Source: Mucilaginibacter sp.
GTDB taxonomy: Bacteria; Bacteroidota; Bacteroidia; Sphingobacteriales; Sphingobacteriaceae
Length of the DNA stretch: 56,148 nucleotides
Assembly: GCA_028288305.1 (NCBI GenBank)
Contig: JAQBOA010000023.1
Coordinates: 1 to 56,148 of the forward strand
Reading direction: 5' to 3'
Every line of letters begins with the position of its first letter. Position 1 is the stretch's first letter. The notes beneath the pieces were generated by a model. That model was given only the letters and a program-made list of their open reading frames with translations, was not told where the DNA came from and searched no databases. The position numbers and the translations under genes are program-made. Of the stretch, positions 10,018 to 18,767 are shown piece by piece.

Positions 10018-10292
10018 CTGCCAAAATAATATAAATTTTTCAATTAAATTATAGTTTATTTATGAATTTAGTGTTTGTTTGGTTGTTTTTTTAATCAATA
10101 TGTATTATTGGTTAGATGCTATAACTTTAAGCAAGAAAGTTTAGGTAAAGGAAAATGTATTGCTGTATTTAAATTAAATATTGCGTTATATGCTTTAATT
10201 ATAATATAACTCAAACAACAATAAGCTTAGATAGTTATAGCTATAACAGCATTTATTAAAAAACCGCTGGTTACTTAAACATAGGTATCACC

Positions 10293-10637
10293 ATGAAAAC
10301 ATATGATAATGTAGTTGAAGCTACTAATGATTTGATGAAAAGAGGCTATACTGCCAACCTCAGCCTGGAAGGCGATACCATAGATGATAAAGATAAAGGC
10401 ATACATATGACCGCTGACGATTTTGAAATTGATGAATTTTACCGTTTCGAAGGGCCAAGTAATCCGTCAGACATGTCTATTGTTTATGCAGTTACTTCAG
10501 CAAAATATGATTTAAAAGGGGTATTAGTAAATGCTTACGGCACTTATGCAAATAACAGTTCTTCAGCCATCGAGGCAAAATTGCATCATAAACAGGTAAG
10601 TAATACGCTCCATGGAGAAGATAGACCGACTGAGTAG
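10293..10637 (+). CDS. Conserved small Bacteroidota protein, function unknown
   Basis: A 114-aa soluble acidic protein. Similar Bacteroidota proteins share the pattern DNVVEATNDLMKRGY, a middle DFEIDEFYRFEG stretch and VVYA/VYAV plus KGVLVNAYG, and are often labelled phosphoribosylpyrophosphate synthetase. That label looks wrong: the protein is about one third of the length of a PRPP synthetase, and neither the PRPP loop nor the flexible catalytic loop is visible. A small regulatory or binding protein is more likely. Its 3' end runs directly into the GTNNNCA word hairpin. Confidence 0.75.
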   Translation: MKTYDNVVEATNDLMKRGYTANLSLEGDTIDDKDKGIHMTADDFEIDEFYRFEGPSNPSDMSIVYAVTSAKYDLKGVLVNAYGTYANNSSSAIEAKLHHKQVSNTLHGEDRPTE

Positions 10638-10640
10638 AAA

Positions 10641-10710
10641 GTTGGCAGTAGACAGTTAGCAGTTGCAATTACTCTTAAAAAATGCCAACTGTCACTGAAG
10701 ACTGCAAACT
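10641..10710. repeat. GTNNNCA heptamer-word hairpin between convergent genes
   Basis: The left arm has four 7-bp words in phase: GTTGGCA, GTAGACA, GTTAGCA, GTTGCAA (10641-10668). The right arm (10683-10710), read in reverse complement, gives GTTTGCA, GTCTTCA, GTGACA and GTTGGCA. Fixed GT and CA letters surround variable centres in both arms. It lies exactly between two convergent genes and touches the stop codon of the minus-strand one. Confidence 0.8.
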
Positions 10711-11260
10711 AAAGTAAAGCAAGCAATTTTCGTCCTCTCGACTGAATTGCTGCTGTTCCGTTTCGCATCAGGAATTTTATTTGATTTGCAAGTTCTTCTT
10801 TAATCCATGGGTAACGGCTGCTCAAATTAAATAAGGCCTCGCTGGCAAACACTTTGACGGCTACCTTTACTTTTGGGTCTATCATCCAATCGAAGCATCG
10901 TTCAACTATGGGCTCCAAGTCAGTTTGCTGCAGCAATTGTTGTATGAGGATCGGGGCTTTTTTATTGGTAATATGCATTACGACCTTAGCATAATGCCGC
11001 TGGCAACTGGGGTATTTAACATCTTTAATCCGGCTTAATAAATATTCCAGCTCAGGTCCATAAATTTCTGGGTTTTGCAAAAAAACATTTTCAAGTATCC
11101 ATGCCGCCCTGAATGCTATGTTTTTATCCGCATTAAAAGTAAGATCAATCAAATCGTGTAAAGCAAAATCCTGTTCATGCAGGATACGGCTAAGCTCCAG
11201 CACTTTTGTTTTTCCGATTGTGCCAGATATTTGCTTTAAAAGTTCAGTTTGAGAAATCAT
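10709..11260 (-). CDS. HEAT-repeat-like helical protein
   Basis: A soluble all-helical protein of about 183 aa, probably HEAT or armadillo-like. Recurring helix pairs include NIAFRAAWILENVF, RHYAKVVMHI and VAVKVFASEALFNL. Its function is unknown; homologues sometimes carry an unsupported adenylosuccinate lyase label. I place the start at 11260 (MISQTELLKQ). The in-frame ATG at 11287 would add nine residues (MSFCLLPQN) encoded by a heptamer repeat array, which is probably not genuine coding sequence. Confidence 0.72.
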   Translation of the reverse strand: MISQTELLKQISGTIGKTKVLELSRILHEQDFALHDLIDLTFNADKNIAFRAAWILENVFLQNPEIYGPELEYLLSRIKDVKYPSCQRHYAKVVMHITNKKAPILIQQLLQQTDLEPIVERCFDWMIDPKVKVAVKVFASEALFNLSSRYPWIKEELANQIKFLMRNGTAAIQSRGRKLLALL

Positions 11261-11266
11261 ATTTTG

Positions 11267-11372
11267 AGGTAAAAGGCAAAAGGACAAAGGTTAAAGGTAT
11301 TAAAGCCAACGATTGAAGGCAAATAATTTACAACATTACAACTTTGAAACATTTCAACTTTCCAACATTCCC
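11267..11372. repeat. Heptamer array AGGNNAA and CAA-word array
   Basis: From 11267 there are five 7-bp units in phase: AGGTAAA, AGGCAAA, AGGACAA, AGGTTAA, AGGTATT. From about 11331 a second run has CAAC words roughly every 8-10 bp (CAACATTA, CAACTTTG, then CAACTTTC and CAACATTC). The two runs are not complementary to each other, so they look like orphan arms of the word-repeat structures found elsewhere in the window. Confidence 0.55.
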
Positions 11373-11391
11373 TTCCTTTCAGCAAAAATTT

Positions 11392-11399
11392 TACCTTTG
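11392..11399 (+). promoter_or_regulatory. Candidate -7 promoter element for the M16 peptidase genes
   Basis: TACCTTTG matches the Bacteroidota TAnnTTTG consensus and lies 27 bases upstream of the first M16 gene, giving a leader of about 20 nt. A matching -33 element is not clear. Confidence 0.45.
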
Positions 11400-11426
11400 C
11401 TATCCTCTTTAATAGAAAGTTAATAC

Positions 11427-12668
11427 ATGGTTAAATTTAATCGATTTACTTTAAATAATGGCTTACGGGTAATTGTACACGAAGATCATACTACCCCAAT
11501 GGCGGTGCTTAATATTTTATATGACGTGGGTGCCCGCGATGAAGATCCTGATAAAACAGGCTTTGCACATTTATTTGAGCACCTCATGTTTGGCGGTTCG
11601 GTAAACATTCCCGATTATGACCAGCCACTGCAGCGTGTAGGGGGAGAAAACAATGCCTTCACCAGCAATGATATTACAAATTATTACATCACCCTGCCAT
11701 CTGCAAATATAGAAACTGCGTTTTGGCTGGAAAGTGACCGGATGCTTAGCCTTGCATTCAGCAAAAAAAGCCTGGAAGTTCAGCGTAATGTAGTAATTGA
11801 AGAATTTAAACAGCGTTATCTCAATCAGCCTTATGGCGATGTATGGCTTCGTTTAAGGCCGATGGTATATAAAAAACATCCTTACCAATGGGCAACAATA
11901 GGCAAGGAGATTAAACATATTGAGGATGTTAAGATTGAGGATGTTAAAGCCTTTTTCAAAAAGCATTATAATCCACAAAATGCTATTATGGTTATTGGTG
12001 GCGATGTGAAAACGGAAGAAGCTATGAAATTAGCCGAGAAATGGTTTGGCCCGATTCCTGCCGGGGAAAAATATCACCGCAATTTACCACAGGAGTCTGA
12101 GCAGCATGAAGAACGCCGGGAAACCGTTGTTGCAAAAGTGCCGCTTAATGATGTATATATAGCGTTCCAGATGGGTAGCCGTCTTGACGACTCCTATTAT
12201 ACTGCTGAACTAATTTCAGATATTTTATCACGTGGAAATTCCTCCCGCTTGTACCGGAACCTGGTAAAAGAAAAACAATTATTTAGTGAGGTACACGCTT
12301 ATATGACGGGAAGTTTGGATAAAGGCATGTTCGTTTTTGAAGGAAAGCCACTTGAAAATGTAAGCATTGAAACTGCCGAAGCCGCTATATGGGAAGAACT
12401 TGAACGATTAAAAAAAGAAACAATTCCTGCAGACGAATTGACTAAAGTAAAAAACAAGGTAGAATCGACAATGATCTTTTCGGAAATGGCGCTATTGGAT
12501 AAAGCCATGAACCTTGCATCCTTTGAATTGCTGGGTGAAGCTGATTTGTTGAATCACGAAACCGCTAAACACCTGGCCGTAACTGCTGAACAAATAAAAG
12601 AACTTACTAATAAGCTATTTATAAAAAAGAATTCATCGACGCTTATTTATTTGGCGGAGAAAAGTTAA
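11427..12668 (+). CDS. M16 zinc metallopeptidase, catalytic subunit
   Basis: A 413-aa pitrilysin-like peptidase with the inverted zinc motif HLFEH near residues 47-51 and a downstream glutamate region (VVIEEFKQRYLNQPYGD). The HxxEH histidines and glutamate and the distal Glu are all present, so it should be active. Its length is that of one half of an M16B heterodimer. The next gene encodes the partner half without the zinc motif, which fits the two-subunit M16B arrangement (as in mitochondrial processing peptidase). There is no signal peptide, so it is likely cytoplasmic. Two adjacent same-strand genes suggest co-transcription, although a nonamer hairpin lies between them. Confidence 0.92.
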   Translation: MVKFNRFTLNNGLRVIVHEDHTTPMAVLNILYDVGARDEDPDKTGFAHLFEHLMFGGSVNIPDYDQPLQRVGGENNAFTSNDITNYYITLPSANIETAFWLESDRMLSLAFSKKSLEVQRNVVIEEFKQRYLNQPYGDVWLRLRPMVYKKHPYQWATIGKEIKHIEDVKIEDVKAFFKKHYNPQNAIMVIGGDVKTEEAMKLAEKWFGPIPAGEKYHRNLPQESEQHEERRETVVAKVPLNDVYIAFQMGSRLDDSYYTAELISDILSRGNSSRLYRNLVKEKQLFSEVHAYMTGSLDKGMFVFEGKPLENVSIETAEAAIWEELERLKKETIPADELTKVKNKVESTMIFSEMALLDKAMNLASFELLGEADLLNHETAKHLAVTAEQIKELTNKLFIKKNSSTLIYLAEKS

Positions 12669-12673
12669 TAAAA

Positions 12674-12831
12674 GTTGTAATTGTTGGTGAAATGGTTGTA
12701 GAGGTTGAAATTGTTATAAATGTTGAAATTGTGGAATCATTTAAATATAATGACTCTTTCAACTATTACAGCCCCTACAACTTCTACAACGTCTGCAACC
12801 CTTACAACTTCTACAACCCTAACAACTAAAA
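12674..12831. repeat. Nonamer-word hairpin between the two M16 genes
   Basis: The left arm (about 12674-12732) consists of GTT-started words: GTTGTAATT, GTTGTAGAG, GTTGAAATT, GTTATAAAT, GTTGAAATT. The right arm from 12760 has eight words exactly 9 bp apart: CAACTATTA, CAGCCCCTA, CAACTTCTA, CAACGTCTG, CAACCCTTA, CAACTTCTA, CAACCCTAA, CAACTAAAA. The arms are inverted complements. Translated, the right arm would give a Thr/Ser-rich false N-terminus for the next gene. Confidence 0.8.
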
Positions 12832-14111
12832 TGATAATAAATAGAAAAAATGCCCCTGATTTCAGGGATATCGAAAATATAAACCTGATAAGGCCTGCTC
12901 ATCAAAAATTAGAAAATGGCTGCAATGTTTTTTGTTTTAACTCCGGCGACCAGGAGTTAGTACGTATTGAGTGGGTATTTGGTAATCTGCGTTTTAATCC
13001 GGATAAACCTTTACTTAATATAGCGGTGAATACCATGCTTACCGAAGGCACCGGTAGTTTAACAGCTTCGCAAATTGCTGATAAGGTTGATTTCTACGGC
13101 GCCTTTTTGCAAGTTGAATTTGGTTACGACCAATCGCAGGTTGTTCTGTATAGTTTGAATAAGCATTTACAGCATACTTTGCCTGTGATTAAGGATATTA
13201 TTACCGATTCTATTTTTCCTGAAAAGGAACTGGAAACATTTATTCGTAATCAGCAGCAAAAACTGCAGGTAAGTTTACAAAAAAACGATTTTGTTGCGCG
13301 GCGGATATTCAACAAAGCTTTGTTTGGAAGTACATTGTATGGATTGGGTGCTGAAGCTGACCATTTTAAAACGCTGAAACGCGAAGATATGCTGGCACAT
13401 TTTAAACAAATGTACCAACCATCAAACTGTACTGTTATAATTGCAGGTAAAATAGAACCAGAGATACTTGATTTGATAACAGGTACTTTTGATAAGGATT
13501 GGACAGATTCCACAATAAAATCTGATATTACTCAACCAAAGTTCAGATCATCTGATGATCGTTTTTATTTTGTAGAAAAGCCCGAAGCTTTGCAATCAGC
13601 TATCCGTATGGGCTTACCGGTTATCAACCGTACCCATCCTGACTTCCCGGCATTGCAGGTTTTGAATACCGTTTTAGGCGGATACTTTGGATCAAGGTTA
13701 ATGGCTAACATTCGCGAAGATAAAGGTTATACCTATGGAATTGGTTCGGGCATGACCTCGTTAAAGCAAAGCGGTTCATTATTTATTGCCACGGAGGTTG
13801 GTGCCGATGTATGTAAAGCGGCAATAACCGAAATTGAAAAGGAAGTAGATTTATTAAAGAGTCAGCTTATACCAGAAGAAGAATTATCACTGGTTCGGAA
13901 TTTTATGTTAGGATCATTGTTGGGCAGTCTTGAAAATGTTTTCTCGCATGCCGATAAATTTAAAAACCTATATTTTTCGGGCCTTGATTATGATTATTAC
14001 GACAGGTATGTATCCACAATAAAAACCGTTAAAGCCGAAGAACTAAAACAACTTGCAGACCTGTATTTAAATGTTGATCAGTTTTATAAGGTTATAGTAG
14101 GGAAGTATTAG
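12831..14111 (+). CDS. M16 family peptidase-like subunit lacking the zinc motif
   Basis: A 426-aa protein with the M16 fold (for example NTMLTEGTGSLTASQIADKVDFYGAF in two stretches, and SRLMANIREDKGYTYGIGSG near the C-terminus). No HxxEH zinc motif is present, so it should be the non-catalytic, substrate-holding half of an M16B heterodimer with the preceding gene. I place the start at 12831 (MIINRKNAPDF). An upstream in-frame ATG at 12720 would add 37 residues, most of them Thr/Ser encoded by the nonamer repeat arm, which is unlike any M16 N-terminus. The R-Y pair motif expected in this subunit is consistent with the GYTYG stretch. Confidence 0.88.
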   Translation: MIINRKNAPDFRDIENINLIRPAHQKLENGCNVFCFNSGDQELVRIEWVFGNLRFNPDKPLLNIAVNTMLTEGTGSLTASQIADKVDFYGAFLQVEFGYDQSQVVLYSLNKHLQHTLPVIKDIITDSIFPEKELETFIRNQQQKLQVSLQKNDFVARRIFNKALFGSTLYGLGAEADHFKTLKREDMLAHFKQMYQPSNCTVIIAGKIEPEILDLITGTFDKDWTDSTIKSDITQPKFRSSDDRFYFVEKPEALQSAIRMGLPVINRTHPDFPALQVLNTVLGGYFGSRLMANIREDKGYTYGIGSGMTSLKQSGSLFIATEVGADVCKAAITEIEKEVDLLKSQLIPEEELSLVRNFMLGSLLGSLENVFSHADKFKNLYFSGLDYDYYDRYVSTIKTVKAEELKQLADLYLNVDQFYKVIVGKY

Positions 14112-14112
14112 T

Positions 14113-14223
14113 AGCCCCCTCTAAATCTCCCCCTGTAGGGGAGACTTTAAAAACCTATTTTAAAACGTATTCTATTAACTTGCGTATTAAAGTCTCCCTA
14201 CCGGGGAGGATTTAGGCGGGGCT
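14113..14223. repeat. Inverted-repeat family 1, copy 1 (CCCCTCTAAATCTCCCC type)
   Basis: An inverted repeat of about 35 bp arms (14113-14148 and 14189-14223) around an AT-rich loop. The left arm contains CTCTAAATCTCC then GTAGGGGAGACTTT; the right arm contains AAGTCTCCCTACC then GGGGAGGATTTAGGCGGGG. A second copy at 20121-20228 matches in both arms and partly in the loop (TATTAACT then ATTAAA). It follows the M16 gene and probably terminates it. Confidence 0.8.
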
Positions 14224-14308
14224 GTCATTCTAAGGCAATTTTTAATATCTGTTCCCATTATTTATCAATAAATTCAAAATCCAACTTCCAAAATCCGAAA
14301 TAAAAAGG

Positions 14309-15820
<1,512 letters not shown>

Positions 15821-15824
15821 GTTA

Positions 15825-15905
15825 GGAAGTCCGAAAGTCAGGAAAGTCCGAAAGACAGGAAGTAAGAAATCTTTCGGACTTCCGGACTTTCGCCGCTTTC
15901 GGACT
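15825..15905. repeat. Inverted-repeat family 2, copy 1 (GGAAGTCCGAAAG type)
   Basis: The left arm (15825-15862) is made of AAGTCCG/AAAGTCAGG-type words of 8-9 bp. The right arm (15870-15905) is its complement (CTTTCGGACTTCCGGACTTT and so on). It fills the space between the convergent guaB and ROK genes and touches the ROK stop codon. A second copy lies at 25278-25396. Confidence 0.8.
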
Positions 15906-16752
15906 ACTTTGCATCATAATACAAAGCCGCTGCCCCTAAAATTCCACTATTTTCCAATGCTGACCTCTTTATTTGCAGTCGTCCAATGCTTTTTGTATAA
16001 CCGAATGTTTTAATACGTTCCCACATGGTTTGCTCAAAATATTCATAAGCCAATTGTACAGAACCGCCTAAAATGATTAGTTCAGGATCGTAAGTATACA
16101 TAACTAACTTTATGGCATTTCCTAAATGTACGCCCATTTCCTTATAGAGCTTTAAAGCCTGAGGATCGCTGTTTTTCGCATTTTTAAATACTTCTTCGCC
16201 GTTTAAACCATAAACATTTTGAAAGAAAGAGCCGCTGCAATAAAATTCATAATTATGATCGAGGTAATCAACCATTCCAAATTCACCTGCCCCGCAATTC
16301 GTACCAGCGTATAACTGTTTGTTGATAATAATACCCGAACCCAGACCTGTGCCAATGGTTAGTCCTACAAAACTATCAACGCCTTTGCCTTGTCCAAAAT
16401 AATATTCACCAAGCGCAAAGCAATTGGCGTCATTATTTACAAAAACAGGTATATGGTACCGGGCTTCCATCAGTTGTTTTAAATGCACTTCTTTCCATGA
16501 GGGGATGTGCTGCACATCATAAACAATGCCTTCTTTTACATCTACCACACTCGGAACGCCAATACCTATTGCTTTAACCGAATTGTCAACCAGTTTATCG
16601 GCTATTGCAAATACATCATCTAAAACCTGCTGTTCGGTGCCTTTTGTATTTATGCGTTTTGATTTAATCTCAGAAATAACCTGGTCGTCTACAACAGCGC
16701 CGCGGATATTTGTAGCACCTAAATCAATTCCTATAATTTTTATGTCTTTCAT
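15904..16752 (-). CDS. ROK family sugar kinase (zinc motif degenerate)
   Basis: A 282-aa ASKHA-fold kinase that should phosphorylate a hexose with ATP. The phosphate-1 motif is GIDLGATNIRGAVV and the second ATP motif is GLTIGTGLGSGI. The catalytic region FVNNDANCFALGEYYFG carries the Asp. The ROK zinc-binding cluster (CxCGxxGCxE) is not intact: the matching segment reads NYEFYCSGSFF. That and the short length separate it from typical zinc-bearing glucokinases. The MFS porter gene is immediately upstream with a 2-bp gap, so the two are an operon and the imported sugar is probably this enzyme's substrate. Confidence 0.88.
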   Translation of the reverse strand: MKDIKIIGIDLGATNIRGAVVDDQVISEIKSKRINTKGTEQQVLDDVFAIADKLVDNSVKAIGIGVPSVVDVKEGIVYDVQHIPSWKEVHLKQLMEARYHIPVFVNNDANCFALGEYYFGQGKGVDSFVGLTIGTGLGSGIIINKQLYAGTNCGAGEFGMVDYLDHNYEFYCSGSFFQNVYGLNGEEVFKNAKNSDPQALKLYKEMGVHLGNAIKLVMYTYDPELIILGGSVQLAYEYFEQTMWERIKTFGYTKSIGRLQIKRSALENSGILGAAALYYDAK

Positions 16753-16754
16753 AT

Positions 16755-18005
16755 TTAGTTGGCAGGCTCTTTTGCATCAAAAATAGTTTTATTGGTAATA
16801 AGTGGCTTGGCCCAAAAACCAATGCTAAGTATATAACCCATGGTTAGGTAAATAAAAAGCATACCTGCACGTAAACCAAAAAGGTTTCCTAAACCACCAA
16901 TCAAAAGCTGAACAACTGCTCCTCCTATAATCCCAGTAACTAAAATTCCTGCAAAAGAACCATGATGCTCATCAACAGAGCTAAGGGCAAGCGAAAATAC
17001 AATAGGATACATTACCGACATAAAGAAGCCAACAATAGGGAACGCGTATAATGAAATTTGCGCACTTCCAAAAAGGCCTAATGTTAAGGCGATAAGCGCA
17101 GGTATGCTGAAAAGAACTAAAAGTTTACGGCTGTCCATTATCTTTAATAAAAATAAGCCTATTATTCCTCCAATAGTCATTAACCCCCAAAAATAAGCTA
17201 CCGCCTTTGCGCCTGTTGTTTGCGGATCATATTTATGATATTCAAAAAGAAACTGAGACATCCAGTAAGATACTCCCTGTTCAGTACCTACATAGCAAAA
17301 CAGTGCAATAAAATATAAAATAACAACGGGTTTTTTAAAAAGCATTACATGCGTTTTCCATGGTCCAGCTTTTTCGTCACTTGCTAATTCAACTTTTGGA
17401 AATCTTGACGCTAATAAAATGATGAACATAAAAAAACAAATGACAGCAAACAGCCAGTAAAGCGATATCCATGGAAGGTTACCAGGAACTAGTGGTTGCA
17501 GTATTGAAAAAATGCCTGAACTGTTTTTGCCGTTTAAATTTAATACCATGTAAGAATATACCAAGGGGCTAAGAAAAGATGCTCCTCCAAATATAAGTTG
17601 AGCCATTACAGATGTAAATGCATAATTCTCTGCACCGCCAGCTGTTCGTAACAAAGGGTTGATCACCACCTGCAACATAGCCATACCGCACCCGATAAGG
17701 AAAAGTGATAAAACTGTTGTAAGGTAATTAGGTTCAACAGCTAAAAGCAGCGATCCCAAAAAGGCAACCACAAAAGCGGCGGTCATGATCACTTTCTCAT
17801 TATATTTTTGTACCAGCATACTTGAAGGAATAGACATTACCCCATATGCAATAAAAAAAGCAAATGGTAATACTCCCGCTAATAGATCACTTAATTTAAA
17901 GTCTTTTATAAATTCGGGTGAGAGTGGCCCTATGATATTAGTAATGAATGAAATAACAAAGAACGTAAGCATTATTAATGCTACTATGTAGTAGTTGCGT
18001 TTCAT
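16755..18005 (-). CDS. MFS sugar transporter (FHS/FucP-GluP-like)
   Basis: A 416-aa 12-helix inner-membrane porter. The N-terminus (ALIMLTFFVISFITNIIGPL) and the IPSSMLVQKYNEK loop resemble the fucose/glucose H+ symporter branch of the major facilitator superfamily, with the GCGMAMLQVVINPLLR segment in the first half. It is the first gene of a two-gene operon with the ROK kinase, giving a plausible uptake-then-phosphorylation unit for one sugar. The sugar cannot be told from sequence. The start at 18005 is well placed, with hydrophobic helix 1 beginning at residue 6. Confidence 0.88.
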   Translation of the reverse strand: MKRNYYIVALIMLTFFVISFITNIIGPLSPEFIKDFKLSDLLAGVLPFAFFIAYGVMSIPSSMLVQKYNEKVIMTAAFVVAFLGSLLLAVEPNYLTTVLSLFLIGCGMAMLQVVINPLLRTAGGAENYAFTSVMAQLIFGGASFLSPLVYSYMVLNLNGKNSSGIFSILQPLVPGNLPWISLYWLFAVICFFMFIILLASRFPKVELASDEKAGPWKTHVMLFKKPVVILYFIALFCYVGTEQGVSYWMSQFLFEYHKYDPQTTGAKAVAYFWGLMTIGGIIGLFLLKIMDSRKLLVLFSIPALIALTLGLFGSAQISLYAFPIVGFFMSVMYPIVFSLALSSVDEHHGSFAGILVTGIIGGAVVQLLIGGLGNLFGLRAGMLFIYLTMGYILSIGFWAKPLITNKTIFDAKEPAN

Positions 18006-18318
18006 GGGTTTTGTTTATACAGTTTAAATTGGATTGTTTTACATAAATAAAGGAAATCTTTAGGATTAGCAAGTTTCGGGTTAATTTAAGAGTACTAATT
18101 AAAGCTAATCGATAAAATTAAATTGAATATTTTTAAAAAATTATGGTTGAGAATTTTAAAAGATGTTTAATAGCATTATTTTTTTGGTCTTTTGTGAATA
18201 AGTAAAGTGTTAATAACAAATAAAATCTTCAATAATTACTTCATTCATAGGTAAATAATAGGTTTTTTGAGTAAAGAATGATGTTTAAAACCTGTTAATA
18301 AAAAAAATAAAAAAACAC

Positions 18319-18347
18319 TTGACAAATGTTCTTTAAGTACCTATCTT
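18319..18347 (+). promoter_or_regulatory. Near-consensus sigma-70-type promoter of the putative ncRNA
   Basis: TTGACA (18319-18324) and TATCTT (18342-18347) are separated by exactly 17 bp. This differs from the TAnnTTTG style used elsewhere in the window and suggests strong transcription starting near 18355. Confidence 0.65.
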
Positions 18348-18354
18348 AGAATTA

Positions 18355-18695
18355 TCAAGAACGACGTACTTTGACAGCCTTACAGGATTATTAAATTGAA
18401 TCGGGCAAACCTTCGGGGGCGCTAAAGATCAAGGAAGTACCTGAAATTAACAGAAAAAGAAAAAGCGAAAGCTTTAGAAAAACAAATTAATTTAAAAGGT
18501 ATTAGAAAGGGTTGCAATTTTTTACGGAGAAAAGCAATACAACTAATGAACTGAAAGAATCAATGTTCGAAAGAACAACAGAATAGCAGATCGGTCAATT
18601 TACACAAAACTTGGTGCTTCATGTATGACCACGGTTATACAAGGAGTCAGGAAACGGAAGTCAAATCGAAAGAAGAGGCTTCCGTTTTCATTTTT
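18355..18695 (+). ncRNA. Putative structured non-coding RNA of about 340 nt
   Basis: A transcription unit with a strong promoter, no credible ORF and a strong intrinsic terminator. GTACTT near 18366 can pair with AAGTAC near 18435, which would close a hairpin of about 75 nt that includes an ACCTTCGGGGG loop region. A purine-rich single-stranded-looking stretch follows (about 18444-18500). The size is close to tmRNA or RNase P RNA, but the diagnostic motifs of both are absent. One frame (18426-18551) is open for 42 codons with many Lys and Arg residues but has no start codon, so I treat it as chance. I cannot name the family. The intergenic stretch 18006-18318 before it holds only the promoter region of the MFS operon. 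Confidence 0.6.
18652..18695 (+). terminator. Intrinsic terminator of the putative ncRNA
   Basis: AAACGGAAG (18652-18660) pairs perfectly with CTTCCGTTT (18679-18687), followed by TCATTTTT. It ends the region before the phoH-like gene. Confidence 0.85.
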
Positions 18696-18767
18696 ACAAG
18701 CCTTTTTGTGCAGACCTGCTCAAATTTCATTTCCCTCTAATCCCTAAAATAACTAATTTAGCCCCTT

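Noticed and set aside
10293..10637. PRPP synthetase label
   Set aside because: The protein is too short and lacks the PRPP-binding loop.
11261..11287. Extended start of the HEAT-like protein
   Set aside because: The additional nine codons coincide with a heptamer repeat array; the ATG at 11260 is more plausible.
12720..12830. 37-residue Thr/Ser-rich N-terminus for the second M16 gene
   Set aside because: It is the translation of a nonamer repeat arm; the M16 homology begins at the ATG at 12831.
18355..18695. tmRNA or RNase P RNA
   Set aside because: The conserved tmRNA ends and tag reading frame and the RNase P core words were not found.
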